Made by a program: the position numbers and the translations under genes. Positions 1 through 9,276 of a DNA stretch of 64,000 nt are shown here, piece by piece. This stretch comes from Nitrosococcus wardiae (GTDB taxonomy: Bacteria > Pseudomonadota > Gammaproteobacteria > Nitrosococcales > Nitrosococcaceae): the NCBI RefSeq assembly GCF_004421105.1, contig NZ_CP038033.1, forward strand, positions 1,569,659-1,633,658, read 5' to 3'. Numbering within the stretch: position 1 is the first letter of the stretch; the number at the start of each line of letters is the position of its first letter. The notes beneath the pieces are model-generated. The model was not told the DNA's origin. It searched no databases and saw nothing but the letters and a program-made list of their open reading frames with translations.

Positions 1-551
1 TTGTTAATACATTGAACAAGCAGGGCTACAAGAACGTAATAGGCATCGATTCCTTTGAGAGCAAGGTAAAGTATGGTCAACAGCACAACCTCGACTGCCG
101 AGCAGAGCGGGCTTTTCCCTTTTTAGCCTCTCACAAAAATACCTTCAATGTTATCTTCTGCGAACAGGAGTTAAACCATCTCACTAAGAAGGAGATGCTT
201 ATATTTCTACGCCTGGCTCGGGAGAGTCTGATTTCAGGAGGCACATTGATTGTTCATGGGCTGAATGGAGCTAATCCGATCACTGGGTCTGAAGCTCTCG
301 CACAGAACTTCGACCATTATAATACTTTTACCGAATATACTTTGCGCCAGGTGCTGCAGCACTCAGAGTTTAAAGATATCCATGTGTTTCCGCTTCACCT
401 GTATGTATTTTACAAAAATCCCTTTAACTATGTGGCATGGGGGGCGTCAGCCTTGCTCAGCTTATTTTTCCGAGTATGCTTTATCCTCTACGGAAAGTCT
501 AACAAGCTTTTTACAAAGAAAATCGCGGCCACCTGTCAAAAGCCAAAATAA
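1..551 (+). CDS. Class I SAM-dependent methyltransferase, C-terminal part (5' end outside window)
   Basis: The reading frame is open to the left edge, so the start lies upstream. The visible part has a Rossmann-type methyltransferase core. A strand ending in an acidic residue (VIGIDSFE) fits the SAM-ribose binding position. The FNVIFCEQ strand fits motif II, and LISGGTLIVHG matches the post-II strand of methyltransf_11/12 families. The C-terminal third has a hydrophobic stretch (VAWGASALLSLFFRVCFIL) that could be a membrane anchor. It precedes the polysaccharide genes in the same orientation, so a role in modifying a glycan or lipid-linked intermediate is plausible. The substrate cannot be inferred. 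The family call is fairly sure; the function is not. Confidence 0.7.
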   Translation, partial: VNTLNKQGYKNVIGIDSFESKVKYGQQHNLDCRAERAFPFLASHKNTFNVIFCEQELNHLTKKEMLIFLRLARESLISGGTLIVHGLNGANPITGSEALAQNFDHYNTFTEYTLRQVLQHSEFKDIHVFPLHLYVFYKNPFNYVAWGASALLSLFFRVCFILYGKSNKLFTKKIAATCQKPK

Positions 552-623
552 TATACTAGTGTAAATTGTTATGAAGTCGATAGTGTCCTATTTTAATTCC
601 AAGTGGTACTAGGGATTAAAGGA

Positions 624-2342
624 ATGAAAAGAAATCTTTCGGAATTGGCAGGAAAAGAATACGATTTAGTTATCATTGGTGGCGGTATTTTCGGTGCCTG
701 TGCTGCATGGGATGCAGTACTGCGTGGATTTTCTGTAGCCTTAGTCGAGAGAGGAGATTTCTCTAGCGGAACTTCAGCAAATTCTTTCAAAATAGTTCAT
801 GGTGGCATTCGTTATATACAGCATGGTGACATCATGCGAATTCGAGAGTCCTGCCGTGAGCGCAGCGCCCTACTGCGGGTGGCACCCCATTTAGTACAAC
901 CGTTACCAACGGTGATCCCTACCTATGGCCATGGCAAAAACGGAAAATTTTTGCTGGCAGCTGGATTGCTGGCCTATGACCTACTCACTCTGGATCGGAA
1001 CCGGCATATCCAAGATCCTGATAGACGAATTCCCAGGGGACGCCTACTGTCGCCTGGCGAAGTAGTTGAATTATTCCCAGGATTAAAGCGGAATGGTTTG
1101 ACTGGCGCAGCCATGTTTTCAGATGGGCAGATGTATAATCCAACCCGTTTAGTGCTGTCATTTTTACTTTCTTCCGCTGCTGCTGGAGCGGAGATAGCAA
1201 ATTATGTAGAAGCTATTAATTTTATCCGTTCTAAGGGACGGGTTACAGGTATTAAAGCACAAGATAAGCTTACTGGCGAGCAATTCCAAATTCGAGGTAA
1301 AGTGGTGCTCAACGCCGCTGGCCCATGGGCGGAGCACCTGCTCAACAAGCAATTGGGATTTAAGCTAGAGCGCAAAGGAACTTACTCTAGAGATGCTTGT
1401 TTTGTTATCCCGCGTCAACTCGATAACCGGCATGCCTTAGCCGTACTGGGGCGTACACGTGATCCGGATGCTCTCCTAAGCAGGAACGCGCGTCACTTGT
1501 TTATTGTGCCTTGGCGGGATTATTCCCTCATTGGTGTCTGGCATGTTGTTTACGATGGCAATCCGGATGGGTTTGCCGTTACGAAGCAAGAACTAAAAGC
1601 CTTTGTCGAGGAGATCAACGCAGCTTATCCAGCTTTGGATTTAAGTGTGGAAGAAATCTCCATGTGGAATGCCGGCCTATTGCCCTTTGGGGAAAACCAG
1701 GACAACGCGACCAATTTAAGCTATGGAAAGCGATCCTTGGTTGTTGATCATGCCAGGCAGCATCAGGTTGAAGGGCTGGTGACTCTCCTGGGAGTTCGCT
1801 ATACCATGGCTCGAGGGGAGGCGGCGAAGGCGATTGATCTAGTAGCAAGAAAATTAAACCGCCGTGTGCCCAGACCGGCTACTGCTAAAATCCCTATCTA
1901 CGGTGGACGGATCGAACACTTTGAAGTATTCGTTCAACAAGTTACTCAGCAAAGTAAAGCGCCCCTGTCTGCTAAAGTGCTACGTGCCTTATTGCATAAC
2001 CATGGTTCGGAATATGACCGCATCCTGCGCTATGGTGAGGAGAATTCTGCTTGGGTTGAAACCATCGCTGATTCAACCGTAATTAAAGCTGAAGTTATCC
2101 ATGCTGTGCGCGAGGAAATGGCTTTGAAGCTTTCAGATATTATCTTCCGCCGAACTGATCTCGCTACTGGACAATATCCCGGCAATGAAGCACTACAAAC
2201 CTGCGCACAGCTGATGGCTGCGGAGTTGGGTTGGACAGCTAAGCATCAGCAGCAGGAGATTGAGGAAGTTAAGCGAATCTTTCCAATATGTGGGCAAATA
2301 GTCAAGGAAGATTCGCCTACCCAAGTAGATGTCGCTATATAA
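624..2342 (+). CDS. FAD-dependent glycerol-3-phosphate dehydrogenase/oxidase family (GlpD-like)
   Basis: A flavoprotein of 572 residues. An N-terminal GGGIFG dinucleotide-binding motif (residues 19-24) is followed by an ERGDFSSGTS segment and an HGGIRY segment, the signature of aerobic glycerol-3-phosphate dehydrogenases. A DAO-type middle part and a helical GlpD C-terminal domain follow. The family oxidises sn-glycerol-3-phosphate to dihydroxyacetone phosphate at the membrane and passes electrons to quinone. The frame is open from a GTG at 603, but the ATG at 624 has AGGGA about 8 bases upstream and gives the normal N-terminus. It lies in a co-directional run of polysaccharide genes, so it may act on a glycan building block rather than in glycerol catabolism. 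That role is inference. Confidence 0.85.
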   Translation: MKRNLSELAGKEYDLVIIGGGIFGACAAWDAVLRGFSVALVERGDFSSGTSANSFKIVHGGIRYIQHGDIMRIRESCRERSALLRVAPHLVQPLPTVIPTYGHGKNGKFLLAAGLLAYDLLTLDRNRHIQDPDRRIPRGRLLSPGEVVELFPGLKRNGLTGAAMFSDGQMYNPTRLVLSFLLSSAAAGAEIANYVEAINFIRSKGRVTGIKAQDKLTGEQFQIRGKVVLNAAGPWAEHLLNKQLGFKLERKGTYSRDACFVIPRQLDNRHALAVLGRTRDPDALLSRNARHLFIVPWRDYSLIGVWHVVYDGNPDGFAVTKQELKAFVEEINAAYPALDLSVEEISMWNAGLLPFGENQDNATNLSYGKRSLVVDHARQHQVEGLVTLLGVRYTMARGEAAKAIDLVARKLNRRVPRPATAKIPIYGGRIEHFEVFVQQVTQQSKAPLSAKVLRALLHNHGSEYDRILRYGEENSAWVETIADSTVIKAEVIHAVREEMALKLSDIIFRRTDLATGQYPGNEALQTCAQLMAAELGWTAKHQQQEIEEVKRIFPICGQIVKEDSPTQVDVAI

Positions 2343-2389
2343 GATAAATAATTTGGTGTAGATCTTTGGATTGTTCTAGGGGAAGTAGG

Positions 2390-3379
2390 ATGAAAGTATT
2401 GATTACGGGAGGTACTGGCTTTATTGGCACGCGATTAGCGCTCAAGTGCTTGGAGAAAGGAGATAAAGTCAGGCTCTTAGGTCAAGTGAACAACGCAGCC
2501 GAAGAGGGAAACCGTGATCTCGTAGAGCGTCAAGGCGGAGAAAGTGTCATTGGATCGGTGACGGATAAAGACATTATCGATAAAGCAATCGAGGAAGTAG
2601 AAATCGTTTATCATCTCGCTGCTGCACAACATGAAGCCAATGTGCCGGACCAGCATTTCTGGGATGTAAATGTAGCAGGTACGAGAAATCTTCTTGAGGC
2701 CAGTAGGAAGGCCGGCGTCAAGCGTTTTGTTCATGGGAGCACAATTGGTGTCTATGGCGCTGCGATGGAGGGGGAGATTGATGAAGATACCCCTCTGCAA
2801 CCGGATAATATCTACGGGATTACCAAGCGGGAAGGGGAAAAGTTGGTGTTATCTTATAAAGATAAACTGCCTGTAGTTATTATTCGGATTTCTGAGACAT
2901 ATGGACCAGGCGATCGCCGTTTGTTAAAGCTATTCAAAGCCATTGACAAAAAAATGTTCTTTATGATTGGAAAGGGAGATAATAAGCATCAACTCATATT
3001 TGTAGGCGATTTAATAGAAGGGCTTTGGCTTGCTACCAAAAATGATGAAGCTTTAGGTCAGGTCTTTGTGTTAGCGGGCAAGGAAATTTTAACCACCAAT
3101 CAAATGGTAGCAACTATTGCCAAAGTGCTTGGCGTTCGCCAGAGAAGGTTGCGAGCCCCCTTATGGCCATTTTTAATCACGGCAGTAGTAATGGAGACTC
3201 TTTTACGGCCGCTTCACATTCAGTCACCACTACACCGGCGTAGAATGGATTTTTTTAGAAAGAGTTTTTTCTTCTCTCAAGATAAGTCCAGCAGCATTTT
3301 AAAGTTTGAGCCTAGAACTAGCTTTGAAGACGGCATTATAGCAACGGCTCAGTGGTATAAGGAACATAACTATTTGTAA
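2390..3379 (+). CDS. NAD-dependent epimerase/dehydratase (extended SDR)
   Basis: A protein of 329 residues. GGTGFIG at residues 7-13 binds NAD(P); the catalytic dyad is Tyr142 and Lys146 (YGITK), with GST around 116-118 supplying the Ser/Thr; ETYGPGD follows, as in nucleotide-sugar epimerases. It probably interconverts or dehydrates an NDP-sugar for the polysaccharide unit. The ATG at 2390 is preferred because AGGGGAAG lies about 5 bases upstream and translation then starts directly at MKVLITGG; an upstream TTG at 2366 lacks this. The C-terminal 80 residues are rich in Phe, Leu and Arg, as in membrane-associated members. It lies 47 bases after the GlpD-like gene, probably in the same transcript. 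Substrate unknown. Confidence 0.85.
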   Translation: MKVLITGGTGFIGTRLALKCLEKGDKVRLLGQVNNAAEEGNRDLVERQGGESVIGSVTDKDIIDKAIEEVEIVYHLAAAQHEANVPDQHFWDVNVAGTRNLLEASRKAGVKRFVHGSTIGVYGAAMEGEIDEDTPLQPDNIYGITKREGEKLVLSYKDKLPVVIIRISETYGPGDRRLLKLFKAIDKKMFFMIGKGDNKHQLIFVGDLIEGLWLATKNDEALGQVFVLAGKEILTTNQMVATIAKVLGVRQRRLRAPLWPFLITAVVMETLLRPLHIQSPLHRRRMDFFRKSFFFSQDKSSSILKFEPRTSFEDGIIATAQWYKEHNYL

Positions 3380-3427
3380 TCTTTTATCTGTCAGTAGAGC
3401 AATAGAAGATTTCTAGAAAGAACGGCT

Positions 3428-4609
3428 ATGCGAATTTTATTCTGCAATTATGAATATCCTCCACTGGGTGGTGGCGGTGGTGTAGTTAATGCGCATCTTG
3501 CAGAAGAGCTTGCTAAACGCCATGATGTGGTTGTGCTGACATCCCGGGGCCCAGCACTATCCAAAGATTATGTTGAGAAGGGGGTGCGGATTATAAGGGT
3601 ACCGGTCTTAATGCGTCGCCAGAAAGCCGCTGCTAGCATGATTTCTATGCTATCTTATCTTCCAATGGGTATATTGCAAGGGCGGAAACTGCTTAAACAG
3701 GAACGTTTTGATATCATTAACACACATTTTGTTATTCCTACAGGGCCTGTTGGACATGCTTTGTCACGCTTCGGGCCGATCCCCAACGTTTTATCGGTAC
3801 ATGGCGGTGATCTCTACGATCCAAGTAAATGGACATCACCGCACCGCCATGCGTTATTGCGAATCTCCATACAGAGGCTGCTGCGACAAGCCAACCGGGT
3901 CGTAGGACAATCGCTAAATACGGTAAATAACGTAGCGACTTATTACACCTCAGAAGTTAAGCCTACGCGTATACCCCTTGGTATTCCTCGCCCACTACTA
4001 GGTCAGGCAAACCGTCACGAGTACGGTTTCAAGAACGAAGATATTCTGCTAGTCACAGTGGGCAGGTTAGTGGCCAGAAAGGCTGTAGATCAGCTTATCG
4101 AGTTGGTTAGAAATCTTCACAACGATCGAGTTCATCTAGTCATTCTAGGCTCTGGCCCACTGGATGATGAACTCAGAAATTTAGCAGCTCAGCAAGCAGT
4201 GGTAGATCGAGTCCATTTTTATGGGCATGTGGATGAACAGGAAAAATTCCGGATTCTTCGTATGGCAGACATTTTTGTGTCAACGAGCCAGCATGAGGGG
4301 TTTGGGCTCGTTTTTTTGGAAGCGATGGCATGCGGTCTTCCGGTAGTTTGTTATGACTACGGCGGGCAGACGGATTTTCTTGTAAGTGGTAAGACTGGAT
4401 ATCTAGTGCGGCTCAATGATCGTGCGGCTTTAATCGCTTCTATCCGTTGTCTGATAGATAACCCGGCGAATCGACAGACTATGGGTAAGGATAATCAAAG
4501 TTTGGTCGAGAGCTATTACATTGACCAGTGTGCTTCCTGTTATGAAGAGCTCTTCAAAGAGGTGATTGCAGAAAAGGAGTCTGTCATTGGCTTCGCCCAT
4601 CGGTCATAG
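3428..4609 (+). CDS. Glycosyltransferase family 4 (GT-B fold)
   Basis: A protein of 393 residues. The N-terminal domain starts with a Gly-rich loop (PPLGGGGGVV, residues 11-20) typical of GT4 acceptor-side domains. The C-terminal domain begins near VTVGRLVARK (about 209-218) and contains the E-x7-E motif (Glu290 to Glu298, HEGFGLVFLEAMACG), which binds the nucleotide-sugar donor. The family are retaining transferases using UDP- or GDP-sugars. It probably adds one sugar to the undecaprenyl-linked repeat unit at the cytoplasmic face. Its 3' end overlaps the next gene by 23 bases, suggesting translational coupling. Donor and acceptor cannot be read from the sequence. Confidence 0.9.
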   Translation: MRILFCNYEYPPLGGGGGVVNAHLAEELAKRHDVVVLTSRGPALSKDYVEKGVRIIRVPVLMRRQKAAASMISMLSYLPMGILQGRKLLKQERFDIINTHFVIPTGPVGHALSRFGPIPNVLSVHGGDLYDPSKWTSPHRHALLRISIQRLLRQANRVVGQSLNTVNNVATYYTSEVKPTRIPLGIPRPLLGQANRHEYGFKNEDILLVTVGRLVARKAVDQLIELVRNLHNDRVHLVILGSGPLDDELRNLAAQQAVVDRVHFYGHVDEQEKFRILRMADIFVSTSQHEGFGLVFLEAMACGLPVVCYDYGGQTDFLVSGKTGYLVRLNDRAALIASIRCLIDNPANRQTMGKDNQSLVESYYIDQCASCYEELFKEVIAEKESVIGFAHRS

Positions 4610-5144
4610 CCTTGCTGGTATTGTTTGTGCGTTAGCGGGTAGCCCCCGAAGTGGCGGTTTTTGGCGCTGGATTTGCTTTGGGATTTTTGCGGGCATTGCA
4701 GCTGATCTCGATTTTATTCCTGGTCTACTTGTCGGTGATGTCAATAAATATCATCATGGCCTCAGTCACTCGATAACAGCGGCGTTGATTTTTGGTTTGA
4801 TGGCATCCTATTTGTCGCGCTGGTTACAAGCATCTGCCTTTCGCATAGGCCTAGTGGGGATGCTAGGTTATGGTTCTCATTTATTACTCGATTACCTTAC
4901 TTATGATGGACGAGCTCCTTATGGAATACCCTTGTTTTGGCCACTTGATGACCATTACTGGAGTTCACCCTATCCAATCTTTGTGGGGATTAAACATGGA
5001 GTGCCTGGAGATGCGCTCACAGAGTCTGTGATACAGGGGTTATCATGGCATAACCTTTATGCAATCGGAGTCGAGTTGGCTTTGGTTCCTGTTGTGTTGC
5101 TTGTTTGGTATCTCAGATATTTCAAAAAACCCAGGCTCCGTTAA
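4587..5144 (+). CDS. YdjM/DUF457-type membrane-bound metal-dependent hydrolase
   Basis: A small integral membrane protein of about 185 residues. It has several hydrophobic helices and the conserved acidic/histidine pattern of the DUF457 family: DLDFIPGL followed by YHHGLSHS, then SHLLLDYLTYDG. These residues form the presumed metal site. The family is called membrane-bound metal-dependent hydrolase, but few members have known substrates. I prefer the TTG at 4587 because AAGGAG lies 7 bases upstream and the product then starts ASPIGHS, as in relatives; the frame itself is open from a TTG at 4566. The overlap with the glycosyltransferase suggests coupled expression. Members are common in exosortase-associated polysaccharide clusters. 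Confidence 0.75.
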   Translation: MASPIGHSLAGIVCALAGSPRSGGFWRWICFGIFAGIAADLDFIPGLLVGDVNKYHHGLSHSITAALIFGLMASYLSRWLQASAFRIGLVGMLGYGSHLLLDYLTYDGRAPYGIPLFWPLDDHYWSSPYPIFVGIKHGVPGDALTESVIQGLSWHNLYAIGVELALVPVVLLVWYLRYFKKPRLR

Positions 5145-5170
5145 AGTAGATTCCTACAGGGAGTATAATT

Positions 5171-5914
5171 TTGCGAGAAAGTAACAAAAAATTAATGGTT
5201 CGGGAAAAATTGTCGCAAGCTCAAGCTTCTCCATTCAGGACCTATGTGGATTTGACTGTTGGGTCAGCTTCATTACGTTATTTTTTGTTATATGAGATAT
5301 TAACTTTTTTCCTGGGTTCACTATCAGGGGGGATTGGCTTTCTGCTACGGAAGAAATTTTATCCTTTTTTATTCAAAAATAGTGGGCGTGGCCTCATTAT
5401 AGGGCGTAATGTGGTGCTCCGGCATCCTGCTCAAATTGCGTTAGGAGACAATGTAACCGTTGACGATAACTCGGTCATTGATGGACGTGGTGCAGGAAGC
5501 GAAGAGGTCACTTTGGAAAATCACGTTATTATCAACCGAAATTGCATGCTTTTGGCTAAAGCGGGTCCGATTCGGTTGGGTTCAAGAACGAGTATTGGTA
5601 GCAATTCGGTGATTGTTTCCATGTCTGGAGTGGAGTTTGGAGAAGCCGTACTTGTTGCAGGGGGCTGCTATTTCAGTGCTGGTGCTTACCATATGGAGGA
5701 TAGTTCGCGAGCGATTATGGATCAGGGTACCTATTCTAAGGGCCCTATACGCGTTGGTGATAATGCCTGGATTGGGACAGGGGCAATAATCCTAGATGGG
5801 ATTACTATAGGACCCAATGCCATAGTAGGTGCCGGTGCAGTAGTCACCAAAGATGTTCCTGAAAAGGCTATAGTTGCTGGTATACCAGCAACTATAATTC
5901 GCATGCGTAAATAA
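5171..5914 (+). CDS. Hexapeptide-repeat (left-handed beta-helix) acyltransferase
   Basis: A protein of 247 residues. A short N-terminal segment with a hydrophobic stretch (about residues 35-60) precedes many [LIV]-G-x4 hexapeptide repeats (IGRNVVLRHPAQIALGDNV onward), ending with the classic GAIILDGITIGPNAIVGAGAVV block and PEKAIVAGIPA. This is the WbbJ/Maa-type fold that transfers acetyl or another acyl group from acyl-CoA to a sugar. It is therefore a likely O-acetyltransferase for the exopolysaccharide. The start is a TTG at 5171 with AGGGAG 7 bases upstream. It sits 26 bases after the DUF457 gene and 39 before the amidotransferase gene, inside one probable operon. Confidence 0.88.
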   Translation: MRESNKKLMVREKLSQAQASPFRTYVDLTVGSASLRYFLLYEILTFFLGSLSGGIGFLLRKKFYPFLFKNSGRGLIIGRNVVLRHPAQIALGDNVTVDDNSVIDGRGAGSEEVTLENHVIINRNCMLLAKAGPIRLGSRTSIGSNSVIVSMSGVEFGEAVLVAGGCYFSAGAYHMEDSSRAIMDQGTYSKGPIRVGDNAWIGTGAIILDGITIGPNAIVGAGAVVTKDVPEKAIVAGIPATIIRMRK

Positions 5915-5953
5915 AGGAAGAGCGGTTGCTTAGGCAGGATAAAAAAGAAAGCC

Positions 5954-7912
5954 ATGTGTGGAATTGTAGGAATCATTAGCTCCCGCGCCCCTGTTTTGGA
6001 GAAGCTTCAGTCGATGCTTAGTGCCATCCAACATCGTGGGCCAGATGATGAGGGCGTTTATGTTGGGAAAGGGGTTATCCTTGGTCAGCGTCGATTGTCT
6101 ATTATTGATCTGGATGGAGGTCGGCAACCTATACCGAATGAAGATAATACTCTCTGGATAGTTTGCAACGGAGAAATCTATAATTATCGAGAGTTGCGCG
6201 AGGAGCTAAAAGCTAAAGGCCATCGTTTTTCCACCCATTCAGATTCAGAGGTTATTTTGCACCTATACGAGGAAATGGGTGAACGCTGCGTTGAGCGTCT
6301 GCGTGGCATGTTTGCCTTCGTGCTGTGGGATGAAAAACAAAAAACACTGTTTGCTGCCCGGGACCGCCTTGGACAAAAACCTTTTTATTTTGTGCAGTGT
6401 AATCAGGAGCTTTTTTTTGCTTCTGAAATCAAAGCACTGCTAGCACTGGATTCCAGCCTAGCAGAAATGGATCTAGAGGCATTAGACCAATACATGACGC
6501 TCCGCCTCATTGCCCCTCCACGCAGTATGTTTCGTCGGATTAAAAAGCTTGCGCCTGCCCATTCCTTGCGATTTAGTATTGATAAGGGCCTCAATATTCA
6601 TCGTTACTGGGATCTTCACTACGAGCCTAAATTGGTCGGAACAGATGAGGCATTAGTCGATGAGTTAGAGGAGAAGCTAATTGACTGTCTGAAGCTGCAT
6701 ATGGTTAGCGACGTCCCCGTGGGCGCCTTTATGAGTGGTGGTCTGGATTCTACCTTAGTGGTAGCTATGTTAATGAAACATGTGGTTTCAGAACCGATTC
6801 ATACCTTCTCTATGGGGCTTCCGTATAAAAAATTCGATGAAGCACCCTATGCCCGCCTGGTGGCGCAGCAGTATGGTACTTGCCATCATGAGAAGGTAGT
6901 TGTCCCTTCTCTCTTAGAGATACTGCCATGCTTAGTCTGGCACTTGGATGAGCCTTCTGATCCCCTTTCTTTATGCTCCTACTTGATCGCGCAGATGGCA
7001 TCGGAACACGTTAAAGTGGTCCTTGGTGGTGATGGCGGTGATGAACTTTTTGGCGGTTACGATAGATATTACGGAAACCGTTATGCGGGCTACTATAGTT
7101 TGCTGCCATGGTTTTTACGCAGGCATGTAGTGGGTTCACTATTTAAAATTATACCTGAAGGACGCTGGTACAAGAGCCGTGCTCATCAACTCAAGTGGCT
7201 GCATCGGTTGTCTTTTGCAAAGGGTGGTGCGCGCTACGCAATGAGTTTAGATTATTTCTATTTTTCAGATAAGGAACGACAGGAACTCTATGGTCCATCT
7301 ATGTCGATAGAAGGGAAATCTTTTGATCCCCATGCTGGAATACGGGACTACTATGATCAAGCCAATGCAGTTAACTCGGTCGACCGGATGCTATACGCGG
7401 ACAGTCAGATACGTTTGCCGGACCATCCTGTGATGATACTTGACCGAATGACCATGGCTCATGGTCTAGAAGCCCGCGCACCGTTTATGGACCATACGCT
7501 TGCTGAGTTTGCTGCCAAGTTACCCTCACGGCTTAAGGTTCGAGGGCGCTCACTTCGCTATATCCAGATGCGCCTTGCGGAACGTTATTTACCTCGGGAG
7601 GTGCTTAATCGGCCCAAACAAGGATTCTCCGTAGCTTTACCCTATATGTTAGATACAGAGTATCGGCTGCTGTTCAAACTGTTTTTACAACAATCAGAGC
7701 TTGCCCAAAATGGGTTTTTTCGGCAAATAAAGATTAATAAGTTGCTTTCAGAACACGAAAGAAAAAGTAATGATCATGGTAGCCGGCTCTGGTTGCTATT
7801 AAACGCGGAAGTTTGGTATCGCATGTTTATTCAAGGCAACTCAAAAGAAAACCTTTTAGAAGAGATACGCAATGCGACATCCGATGTTGTGAAAGAAAAA
7901 GCTTACGCTTAA
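5954..7912 (+). CDS. asnB: Glutamine-hydrolysing asparagine synthase-type amidotransferase (exosortase-A associated type)
   Basis: A protein of 652 residues with both AsnB domains. The N-terminal class II glutaminase uses Cys2 (MCGIVGII) with RRLSIIDL and NGEIYNY segments. The C-terminal ATP-pyrophosphatase domain has the PP-loop SGGLDS at residues 261-266. True AsnB makes asparagine from aspartate. Relatives in exosortase-A polysaccharide clusters form a separate branch (TIGR03108, 'amidotransferase 1') and probably amidate a sugar acid or other cluster metabolite. Given the neighbours, I favour the latter. Length and motifs are complete. It is the last gene of the tightly spaced run that begins near 2390. 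Confidence 0.88.
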   Translation: MCGIVGIISSRAPVLEKLQSMLSAIQHRGPDDEGVYVGKGVILGQRRLSIIDLDGGRQPIPNEDNTLWIVCNGEIYNYRELREELKAKGHRFSTHSDSEVILHLYEEMGERCVERLRGMFAFVLWDEKQKTLFAARDRLGQKPFYFVQCNQELFFASEIKALLALDSSLAEMDLEALDQYMTLRLIAPPRSMFRRIKKLAPAHSLRFSIDKGLNIHRYWDLHYEPKLVGTDEALVDELEEKLIDCLKLHMVSDVPVGAFMSGGLDSTLVVAMLMKHVVSEPIHTFSMGLPYKKFDEAPYARLVAQQYGTCHHEKVVVPSLLEILPCLVWHLDEPSDPLSLCSYLIAQMASEHVKVVLGGDGGDELFGGYDRYYGNRYAGYYSLLPWFLRRHVVGSLFKIIPEGRWYKSRAHQLKWLHRLSFAKGGARYAMSLDYFYFSDKERQELYGPSMSIEGKSFDPHAGIRDYYDQANAVNSVDRMLYADSQIRLPDHPVMILDRMTMAHGLEARAPFMDHTLAEFAAKLPSRLKVRGRSLRYIQMRLAERYLPREVLNRPKQGFSVALPYMLDTEYRLLFKLFLQQSELAQNGFFRQIKINKLLSEHERKSNDHGSRLWLLLNAEVWYRMFIQGNSKENLLEEIRNATSDVVKEKAYA

Positions 7913-8178
7913 GAGGGGCTTATGCGGAGGTTGTTACAATGAATGGATGAAAGCAGATGTAGGTAATCCATTTGATTACTACAGGCAGGGTCAGTGCTGC
8001 AATCAAATGAGACTTTGGTCGGAAAGCTATAAATAAAAAGCTAATATGTGGCATCGGAATTTAGTACATAATCTGGATGCTTTGAATGCATACGAACCTT
8101 TTTATAGCGGATTTTTTGAGGGTGTCTTGGTCCACTCGTGCCACAGATAAAGATGCATGAAGCAATGGTTTCATAGCA

Positions 8179-9168
8179 GTGAAAAGAATTAATCGGCGTG
8201 AACAATGGTGGCTTAAAGTCGTAACAACGTTTCTATTGGTAATCCTTCTAATATCATTCATAGACTGGCAGGAGAGCCTAAACCTTTTAATGAAAGCAGA
8301 TTGGTCCATAGGGATCTGGTGTGTTCTCACCCTCCTAATTAATATAAAAATTTCTGTACTAAAATGGAAATTTCTGTTAAAAGCACAAGCTCTTGATATC
8401 ACTTTTGGGAAGCTAATTCGATATTACTGGATTGGGATATTTTTTAATAACTTCCTTCCATCTACTGTAGGAGGAGATGCCGTACGGGTAGCTCTTTTAC
8501 AATGGACCAGAAGAACTGCACAGGTGGTGTCAAGTATTATCGTTGAACGGGCAACGGGACTTATAATTGTGGTTGCGTGGGGAGGGGTAAGCCTTCTGAT
8601 ATGGTCTAAATATTTTACGAAGGAGTTCCTGATTTTTTCATCGTGGGAAGCAGTTGGAGCTTTAATATTATTTGGGTTTTTAATATTGATAGCTCTAAAA
8701 GTTTTCATTAGGAAATTACAAATAAAAAAGGAATTAGATGGGAAAATACAACTGATACTGAGTAAGGTATCTAAAATTTTAGATGCGATAAGACTGTATC
8801 GTAAAGAAAAATTAATAATAGCAGTTAGTTTGCTGCTCTCAATATTATTTTACTTGTTGATGGTGATTTTTCAGTATTTGTGTTTTGTTATGCTAGATAT
8901 AAGCATCACTATTAATGATGTGCTTATTATCGCGTCCTTAATTATATTAGCCTCTATGGTACCCATAACAATTAACGGCATTGGTATAACGGAGTCGGTG
9001 TTTATTCTTCTTTATGTGCAAGCAGGAATATCTGCGGAAGAGGCATTCGCTGCTGCACTTCTTAGACGTATGCTAAACTTAATTATTTCCTTAGTTGGAG
9101 GCATTTTTTGGTTAGCTAATAGCCAGGAGCAATCAAAGTCCACAAATGTTAACCAGTTTAAAGTATAA
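8179..9168 (+). CDS. Lysylphosphatidylglycerol synthase-like transmembrane (flippase-type) protein
   Basis: An integral membrane protein of 329 residues with about seven to eight hydrophobic helices. The family signature appears in the FFNNFLPSTVGGDAVR segment (about residues 90-105) and in the late PITINGIGITESVF segment, both typical of the YbhN/AglD/LPG-synthase TM domain (PF03706). It has no C-terminal aminoacyl transferase domain, so it is the membrane part only. Family members translocate or modify lipid-linked molecules. In a polysaccharide locus, a role in handling polyprenyl-linked sugars is plausible but unproven. The start is a GTG without a strong ribosome site. The 266 bases before it hold no gene I can recognise. 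It is more AT-rich than the preceding operon. Confidence 0.8.
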   Translation: MKRINRREQWWLKVVTTFLLVILLISFIDWQESLNLLMKADWSIGIWCVLTLLINIKISVLKWKFLLKAQALDITFGKLIRYYWIGIFFNNFLPSTVGGDAVRVALLQWTRRTAQVVSSIIVERATGLIIVVAWGGVSLLIWSKYFTKEFLIFSSWEAVGALILFGFLILIALKVFIRKLQIKKELDGKIQLILSKVSKILDAIRLYRKEKLIIAVSLLLSILFYLLMVIFQYLCFVMLDISITINDVLIIASLIILASMVPITINGIGITESVFILLYVQAGISAEEAFAAALLRRMLNLIISLVGGIFWLANSQEQSKSTNVNQFKV

Positions 9169-9276
9169 GAAACCGTCGTGTGGGTGATAGCTTCTTCTGT
9201 TTTACGATCACTGTCCTTGGGCGCTAGGTTGCTGAAAAGATGAAGAGCAAAGTGGATATTAAAGAAGAGTGAGTAT